Positions 16,379 through 20,713 of a DNA stretch of 20,713 bases are shown piece by piece. The position numbers and the translations under genes are program-made. How positions within the stretch are numbered: the stretch's first letter is position 1; every line of letters starts with the position of its first letter. Under the pieces are notes generated by a model. The model had not been told where the DNA came from. It ran no database searches and worked only from the letters and a program-made list of their open reading frames with translations. Origin of the DNA: Dehalococcoidia bacterium (GTDB lineage: Bacteria > Chloroflexota > Dehalococcoidia > UBA2979); contig SCTU01000184.1 of NCBI GenBank assembly GCA_004297315.1, positions 1-20,713 of the forward strand, read 5' to 3'.

Positions 16379-16888
16379 CTAGCGGAGCCTGCCCTCGGAC
16401 CGGTCGAGCATCGTAACGAGGTAGAGGCCCAGGACGGTACCGAACGCGAAGGTGTGGGCGACAAACTGCTGGACCTTGTCGGCGTCGGTGAACCAGTCAC
16501 GCCCGATCGCCGGGGCGACCGCGTAGAAGTTCACCAGCCAGAGCATGAGGCCGAACAGCGATGCGACCACGATCGTCACGAGCGCCGAGGAGCGCAGCGC
16601 CGGCACGAAGCGGAGCAGGCCGACGACTGCAATGCCGAACATCATCGACAGCATCATGTGCGTGATCATGCCGACCGGGATCGCCGTGCCGAGTGAGATC
16701 TCGGGCGGCATCGTGCCAAGCGGCACGGAGGCGATCATTCGCAGGGGCAGCCAGAACCCCATCCCGGCCGCCGCCGACCAGAGCATCTCGACCATCGCCA
16801 TCGCCATGCCCGCAACGGCGCCGCCGACCGCGCCGTGCAGGACCCCTGATCCGGCCTCGACGTGGGAAATCCGATGCATCGCAACCAT
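16379..16888 (-). CDS. Small four-helix membrane protein, unknown function
   Basis: Starting at ATG 16888, 8 bases after AGGGAG, the product is 169 residues; the frame is open further upstream, with an ATG at 16906 lacking good spacing. About four hydrophobic segments are visible: the Met-rich AVGGAVAGMAMAMVEMLW, THMMLSMMFGIAVVGLL, LVTIVVASLFGLMLWLV and FAFGTVLGLYLVTML. Between the first two lies GFWLPLRMIAS, and in the third loop APAIGRDWFT. It resembles small uncharacterised membrane proteins common in Chloroflexota and actinobacteria, but I cannot name a family with certainty. A CRP/FNR-type palindrome lies 64 bases upstream of its start. It is followed on the same strand, after 72 bases, by the selenoprotein gene. 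Confidence 0.75.
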   Translation of the reverse strand: MVAMHRISHVEAGSGVLHGAVGGAVAGMAMAMVEMLWSAAAGMGFWLPLRMIASVPLGTMPPEISLGTAIPVGMITHMMLSMMFGIAVVGLLRFVPALRSSALVTIVVASLFGLMLWLVNFYAVAPAIGRDWFTDADKVQQFVAHTFAFGTVLGLYLVTMLDRSEGRLR

Positions 16889-16951
16889 GTTGTCCGCTCC
16901 CTTCATCCGTCCGATGTCATCGCCACATTGGCCCATCGGAAGGAGGGCAAC

Positions 16952-16967
16952 CGTGATCGAGATCACG
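16952..16967. promoter_or_regulatory. CRP/FNR-type palindrome upstream of the small membrane protein gene
   Basis: CGTGATCGAGATCACG is a perfect 16-bp inverted repeat containing GTGA-N6-TCAC, the core arrangement of CRP-family sites (TGTGA-N6-TCACA). It lies in the noncoding stretch upstream of the minus-strand start at 16888. No confident -10/-35 pair was found beside it. The regulator and its signal are unknown. Confidence 0.45.
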
Positions 16968-17061
16968 CTCGAGGGCTAGGGTGCGCCGGCTCCGTCTGGA
17001 GGTACGCCGTGTCAGATGCGATGACACCGCGGTTCGAACACCCACGCAAGCGAATGGCGAG

Positions 17062-17409
17062 TCAGTCAGACGCGCCCGCGCGGCGGCGGGACGCCAGCAG
17101 TGCTGCGTCGATCCATGCCGCCTCTGGGAGTCCGCGCAGGCCGCTTGCGGTCATATAGAGGCGGCAGCGAGGCGTGCACTCCGTGCATGGCGTCCACCCC
17201 GGCTCGACGTCGTCGCCGTCCACTCGGATCGTGGGCGAGCCTGGGAAGCAGACCTGGATGCCCGTGGCCTCGTCCGGCACTTCCGTCCGCACGATCGGCA
17301 CGTCAACCCCCAGGGCTGCCATGCGCTCCCGTAGTAACGCCTCGGCGGCCTCGTGGTTCGGACAGTCCTGGAACCAAAGCAATTCGATGCGGGAGCCGGG
17401 CACGTCCAT
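17062..17409 (-). CDS. Thioredoxin-like small protein with CPNHE motif
   Basis: A 115-residue protein. IELLWFQDCPNHEAAEALL places a Cys-Pro (Cys16) at the end of the first strand; FPGSPTIRVDGDDV gives the conserved Ser-Pro before a strand (cis-Pro of a thioredoxin fold); TECTPRCRLY supplies further cysteines (Cys78, Cys82). This matches a family of small thioredoxin-like proteins, often seen near mercury/metal-resistance genes, some members of which I recall being selenoproteins; here the active-site residue is Cys. Start choice is uncertain: ATG 17409 abuts GAAGGAG with no spacer, whereas GTG 17403, two codons in, has the ideal 6-base spacing. It is transcribed away from the helicase gene, and the 185-base divergent gap holds the LexA-type box. 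Confidence 0.8.
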   Translation of the reverse strand: MDVPGSRIELLWFQDCPNHEAAEALLRERMAALGVDVPIVRTEVPDEATGIQVCFPGSPTIRVDGDDVEPGWTPCTECTPRCRLYMTASGLRGLPEAAWIDAALLASRRRAGASD

Positions 17410-17533
17410 CTCCTTCTTTTTCGCGTCGCGTCGGGCGCGAATCCGGCGGGCCGGCCGGTACGGAGCCTGGCCCGCCGTCGCTAGCTTGCCACGACCTTTC
17501 CCCTTGGACTGTGAGCTCGACCACAGAGGCGCG

Positions 17534-17542
17534 TGGTATAAG
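17534..17542 (+). promoter_or_regulatory. Extended -10 promoter element for mrfAB
   Basis: TGG followed by TATAAG forms an extended -10 (TGN-TATAAT-like). No convincing -35 is present at the usual distance, as can be the case for extended -10 promoters. It lies 52 bases before the helicase start, and its last two bases are the first two of the LexA-type palindrome. Confidence 0.5.
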
Positions 17543-17554
17543 AACACAAGTTCT
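17541..17554. promoter_or_regulatory. LexA (DinR-type) SOS box
   Basis: AGAACACAAGTTCT has perfect 5-base arms around a 4-base centre and contains GAAC-N4-GTTC, the LexA operator core of Gram-positive bacteria and, as I recall, of green non-sulfur bacteria. It overlaps the end of the TATAAG element, where bound repressor would block RNA polymerase. It stands 40 bases before the start of a DNA-repair operon, which makes damage-induced derepression likely. It is also within the divergent region of the thioredoxin-like gene. Confidence 0.75.
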
Positions 17555-17594
17555 GATACTGTCCGAATCGGGCAGTGGACGGAAGGACGCTTCG

Positions 17595-19862
17595 ATGTCG
17601 GTCGAACAGGCAGTCCGAGCCCTCGACAACGCGCCCGAGCTCGAGGGCGGCGAGCTCCGCTGGTTCGCCATCCCTCCGCAACCGGCGCGTTCCGCTGCGT
17701 GGCCCGCGGGTGTCGACGCGCGGCTGGTCGAGGCGTTCGCGCGCCGGGGCGTCGAGCGCCCGTACACACACCAGGCGCAGGCGATGGGGCTTGCCCTCGA
17801 GGGGCGCGACCAGGTGATTGTCACGCCGACCGCCTCCGGGAAGACGCTCTGCTACACCGTGCCGGTGCTCCAGGCGATCGTCGAGGACCCCTCCGTCCGT
17901 GCCCTCTATCTTTTCCCCACGAAGGCGCTCGCCCAGGATCAACTTCACGAATTGCACGAGATCGTCCGCGAGGCCGGCCTCGATGTCCGGACGCACACCT
18001 ACGACGGCGATACCTCACCGGGTGCGCGCAAGGCCGTGCGCACGGCGGGGCACGTGGTGATCACGAACCCGGACATGCTGCACAGCGGCATCCTTCCCCA
18101 CCACACGAAGTGGACACGGCTCTTCGAAAACCTCCACTACGTCGTGATCGACGAGCTGCACACATATCGGGGCGTGTTCGGCTCGCACGTCGCAAACGTG
18201 ATCCGTCGCCTGCGCCGCATCTGCCGGTTCTACGGCAGCGACCCGGTCTTCATCTGCTGCTCGGCGACGATCGCGAACGCGGCAGAACTCGCCTCAGGAC
18301 TGGTCGGCCGCGAGGTGGCGGTGGTGGACGAGTCGGGTGCGCCGCAGGGCGAGCGGATCGTTGGGCTCTTCAACCCGCCGGTCGTAGACCGTGAACTCGG
18401 CATCCGCCGCAGCCTGATCCACGCGACGACGGACATCGCGAGCGTGCTGCAGCGCGAGCGACTGCAGACAATCGTCTTCGCGGGGTCGCGCACCCAGGTC
18501 GAACTGCTCACGCAGTACCTGCGCGACCTCCCGGGACCGCCGCGGACGCCGGACCTGCCCGAGCCGGTACGCGGCTACCGTTCGGGCTACCTGCCGCAGG
18601 AGCGGCGCGCCGTTGAAGCCGGACTGCGCGACGGCTCCGTGCGCACGGTGGTCTCGACGAATGCGCTCGAGCTCGGCATCGACATCGGCGGGTTGGATGC
18701 GGCGGTGCTCGCCGGCTATCCCGGCTCCGTCGCCAGCACTCGCCAGCAGATGGGGCGGGCGGGGCGGCGCGACACGCCGTCCGTCACCGTCCTCGTCGCG
18801 GGCTCGTCGCCACTCGACCAGTACGCCGTCGCGCATCCGGACTTCCTCTTCGGGGACGCCGTCGAGGCGGCCCGGATTGCGCCGGACAATCCGCTGATCG
18901 CCGCCGAGCACGTGAAGTGCGCGGTCTTCGAGCTGCCGCTCGAGGACGACGAGCGCGCGCTCCTTGGGTCCGCCACGGGCATCGCGATCAACGCGCTGGA
19001 GGAGCAGGGGATGCTCCACCAGACGCGTGGCCGCACCTACTGGACCAGCGAGGCGTACCCGGCGGCTGAGATCTCACTCCGGCTGGGCCCGGAGCAGAAC
19101 GTCGTGATCGTCGACCAGGGGCCGCCCGCGGTGGTGATCGGCGAAGTGGACCGGCCGTCGGCCATGACGCTGCTGCACGACGAGGCGATCTACACCCACG
19201 ACGGCCGCCAGTACCACGTCGACCGCCTCGACTGGGAGGAACTCAAGGCATACGTCCGCCCGGTCGACGTCGACTACTACACGGACGCCCACGTCGCCGT
19301 CGACCTGCGCGTGCTCGACGAGGACGCGACGGTGGCCGACAGCGGTTACGGCCAGGTCGCCGTGACGTACCTCGCGACGCTGTTCAAGAAGATCCGCCTG
19401 CACACGCACGAGAACATCGGCTGGGGCAAGATCCGGCTCCCGCAGGACGACCTGCACACGGAGGCGTTCTGGCAGACGCTGCCCGACGCACTCGTGGCGC
19501 AGTGGAGCAAGGACGACGCGGAGCAGGCGCTGATGGGCCTGGGGCAGTTGCTCACCGGTGTGGCGCCGCTGCTGCTGATGTGCGACCGCGGCGACCTGCG
19601 GCTTTCCGTGCAGGTGCGCTCCCCACATACCGGCATGCCGACGGTGTTCCTCTGGGAACGCGTCCCCGGCGGCGTCGGCTTCAGCGAGCAACTGCTGCGT
19701 GAGCGCGAGCGCCTACTCACGATGGCGCACGAACTCGTGTTGGGTTGTCCCTGCTCGAACGGCTGCCCTGGCTGTGTGGGCCCGGCCGCGCCTGGGGATG
19801 CGACGAAGGCGCGCGTCATCGAGGCTCTCGGGGCGGCCCGTACCCGGGCGGTGGCCGTGTGA
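17595..19862 (+). CDS. mrfA: MrfA/YprA-like DEAD/DEAH helicase with DUF1998-type cysteine cluster
   Basis: From ATG 17595 (GGAAGG 8 bases upstream) the product has 755 residues. Superfamily 2 motifs appear in order: Q motif YTHQ (Gln60), Walker A TPTASGKT (77-84), PTKALAQDQ, TNPDML, Walker B DELH (186-189), CSAT (222-225), then the second RecA domain with STNALELGIDIGGLD and QQMGRAGRR. The C terminus carries the four-cysteine cluster CPCSNGCPGC followed by VGP, as in the DUF1998 region of Bacillus MrfA, which handles mitomycin-type DNA damage with the exonuclease MrfB. The next gene is an MrfB-like exonuclease overlapping by 4 bases. The open frame extends upstream to 17100 without initiation signals and crosses the promoter, so that extension is rejected. 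Confidence 0.92.
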   Translation: MSVEQAVRALDNAPELEGGELRWFAIPPQPARSAAWPAGVDARLVEAFARRGVERPYTHQAQAMGLALEGRDQVIVTPTASGKTLCYTVPVLQAIVEDPSVRALYLFPTKALAQDQLHELHEIVREAGLDVRTHTYDGDTSPGARKAVRTAGHVVITNPDMLHSGILPHHTKWTRLFENLHYVVIDELHTYRGVFGSHVANVIRRLRRICRFYGSDPVFICCSATIANAAELASGLVGREVAVVDESGAPQGERIVGLFNPPVVDRELGIRRSLIHATTDIASVLQRERLQTIVFAGSRTQVELLTQYLRDLPGPPRTPDLPEPVRGYRSGYLPQERRAVEAGLRDGSVRTVVSTNALELGIDIGGLDAAVLAGYPGSVASTRQQMGRAGRRDTPSVTVLVAGSSPLDQYAVAHPDFLFGDAVEAARIAPDNPLIAAEHVKCAVFELPLEDDERALLGSATGIAINALEEQGMLHQTRGRTYWTSEAYPAAEISLRLGPEQNVVIVDQGPPAVVIGEVDRPSAMTLLHDEAIYTHDGRQYHVDRLDWEELKAYVRPVDVDYYTDAHVAVDLRVLDEDATVADSGYGQVAVTYLATLFKKIRLHTHENIGWGKIRLPQDDLHTEAFWQTLPDALVAQWSKDDAEQALMGLGQLLTGVAPLLLMCDRGDLRLSVQVRSPHTGMPTVFLWERVPGGVGFSEQLLRERERLLTMAHELVLGCPCSNGCPGCVGPAAPGDATKARVIEALGAARTRAVAV

Positions 19863-20713
19863 CCAGCACGCCGACCGCTACCGCCGAGGCGCGACTCGCA
19901 ACCCGGCGTGAGTTGCAGGACTTGATCCGCCGGATCGAGCAGCGCCCTGTGCGGCGGGCGCACCGTGTCGAAACATCGCCGCCGGGCTCGCTCGCCTGGC
20001 TGGACTCCAAAGCCGGCCGCATCGGGTACCGCGAAGTGCGGTACGCCTCCGACGAGGTGGTGGGGATGCAGTCGCTCGCCCCGCTCTTCGAGGTGGATGC
20101 GGGCTCGCTCCACCTGCTCAGTCGCGGCGACGCCGCGGTCGGCGCGCCCGGCACGTGTGCGCGCGACCTCGTCTTCTTCGACATCGAGACGACCGGCCTC
20201 GGCGGCGCGGGTGCAGCCGTCTTCATGGTCGCCGTGGCCCGAATCGAGGGTGTCGAGCTCGTGCTGCGGCAATACGTGTCGCCGTCGCCGGCCGATGAAG
20301 CGGCGCTCGTCGACGTCGTCGTGCGCGCGCTCTCGCTCGATGCAGACCCCGTCCTCGTGACGTACAACGGGCTTACCTTCGACGCGCCGTTCATCGACGA
20401 GCGGGCGACGCTGCACCGGAGGCGCGCCGGCCTCCAGTCCGCCCGCCATCTCGACCTGCTGCACACGGTCCGGCGCGGCTATCGCGGGGTGCTCCCATCG
20501 CATCGCCTCGCGGTAGTCGAGGCGGAAGTGCTGCGCGTGAGGCGGCCCGAACTGGAGGTCGGGGGCGCCGAGGTGCCGGCCTGGTACTTCCGATTCCTGC
20601 GCAGCGGGTCGATGCGGTTCCTTGACCCGCTGCTGGACCACAACGCCGTGGACGTCCTGGCACTGGCGGCGCTGGTCGCCCACCTGCACGAAGGTGTCTC
20701 GGGGGAGCCGGAG
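19859..20713 (+). CDS. mrfB: MrfB/YprB-like DEDDh 3'-5' exonuclease (3' partial)
   Basis: The GTG start at 19859 overlaps the helicase stop (GTGA, 19859-19862), and the frame stays open for 285 codons to the right edge, so the C terminus is missing. An RNase H-fold exonuclease begins around residue 103. DEDDh residues are visible: Asp108 and Glu110 in FFDIETTGL, Asp175 in YNGLTFDAPF, and His261 and Asp265 in DHNAVDVLAL. The spacing matches the YprB/MrfB group rather than DNA polymerase epsilon-type proofreaders. Next to an MrfA helicase and behind a LexA-type box, it most likely degrades damaged DNA exposed by the helicase. In Bacillus MrfB a C-terminal TPR region follows; it would lie outside the window. 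Confidence 0.9.
   Translation, partial: MTSTPTATAEARLATRRELQDLIRRIEQRPVRRAHRVETSPPGSLAWLDSKAGRIGYREVRYASDEVVGMQSLAPLFEVDAGSLHLLSRGDAAVGAPGTCARDLVFFDIETTGLGGAGAAVFMVAVARIEGVELVLRQYVSPSPADEAALVDVVVRALSLDADPVLVTYNGLTFDAPFIDERATLHRRRAGLQSARHLDLLHTVRRGYRGVLPSHRLAVVEAEVLRVRRPELEVGGAEVPAWYFRFLRSGSMRFLDPLLDHNAVDVLALAALVAHLHEGVSGEPE

Noticed and set aside
15569..16696. A 375-codon plus-strand open frame opposite the selenoprotein
   Set aside because: It covers the UGA site but the product is His/Arg/Glu-rich and motif-free, while the minus strand has family sequence on both sides of the UGA.
17100..17594. A 165-residue N-terminal extension of the helicase
   Set aside because: It would cross the thioredoxin-like gene, the -10 element and the LexA-type box. 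ATG 17595 has a good ribosome site and the right family length.

Overview
The window is about 20.7 kb of very GC-rich (roughly two thirds G+C), densely packed bacterial chromosome. No intergenic gap exceeds about 190 bp, and I saw no tRNA, rRNA, CRISPR array or insertion sequence. The lipoprotein-anchored iron locus, a Gram-positive-type LexA box, MrfAB-type repair genes and general gene style suggest a Chloroflexota (Dehalococcoidia/Tepidiformia-like) or, less likely, an actinobacterial genome. This placement is inference.

Region 1 (1-10724, + strand) is a tightly spaced gene train. It opens with the 3' part of a fusion protein: lipid-flippase-like membrane domain, alkaline-phosphatase-superfamily domain, and polyprenyl-phosphate-type glycosyltransferase 2. 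An iron acquisition block follows: a blue-copper (cupredoxin) lipoprotein, a FEA1-related lipoprotein, and a complete FbpABC-type ferric iron ABC transporter. The permease, ATPase and next gene each overlap their predecessor by 4 bases (or 1, if the ATPase starts at its second codon). The train ends with a GT-C membrane glycosyltransferase and a short nucleotide-sugar dehydrogenase lacking the usual C-terminal domain.

Region 2 (10761-14029): a CheY-like response regulator and a soluble PAS histidine kinase overlap by 4 bases on the minus strand. A CoA-binding/succinyl-CoA-ligase-like protein without ATP-grasp is divergent from them.

Region 3 (14026-17409, minus strand): an unknown polytopic membrane protein, a probable selenoprotein of the glycine/D-proline reductase B (GrdB/PrdB) family, a second small membrane protein, and a thioredoxin-like protein. 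The selenoprotein has an in-frame UGA in a U-P-F-C redox motif, followed by a bacterial SECIS-like hairpin. A naive gene caller would split it into two genes.

Region 4 (17537-20713, + strand): the MrfA-like helicase and MrfB-like DEDDh exonuclease, overlapping by 4 bases, the second running off the right edge. A perfect 14-bp LexA/DinR-type palindrome overlaps a TATAAG -10 element ahead of them, which suggests DNA-damage induction.

The most noteworthy items are the selenoprotein with its recoding signal, the iron locus that pairs a cupredoxin with a FEA1-like protein on a shared lipoprotein tether, the flippase-phosphodiesterase-glycosyltransferase fusion, and the LexA box on mrfAB.
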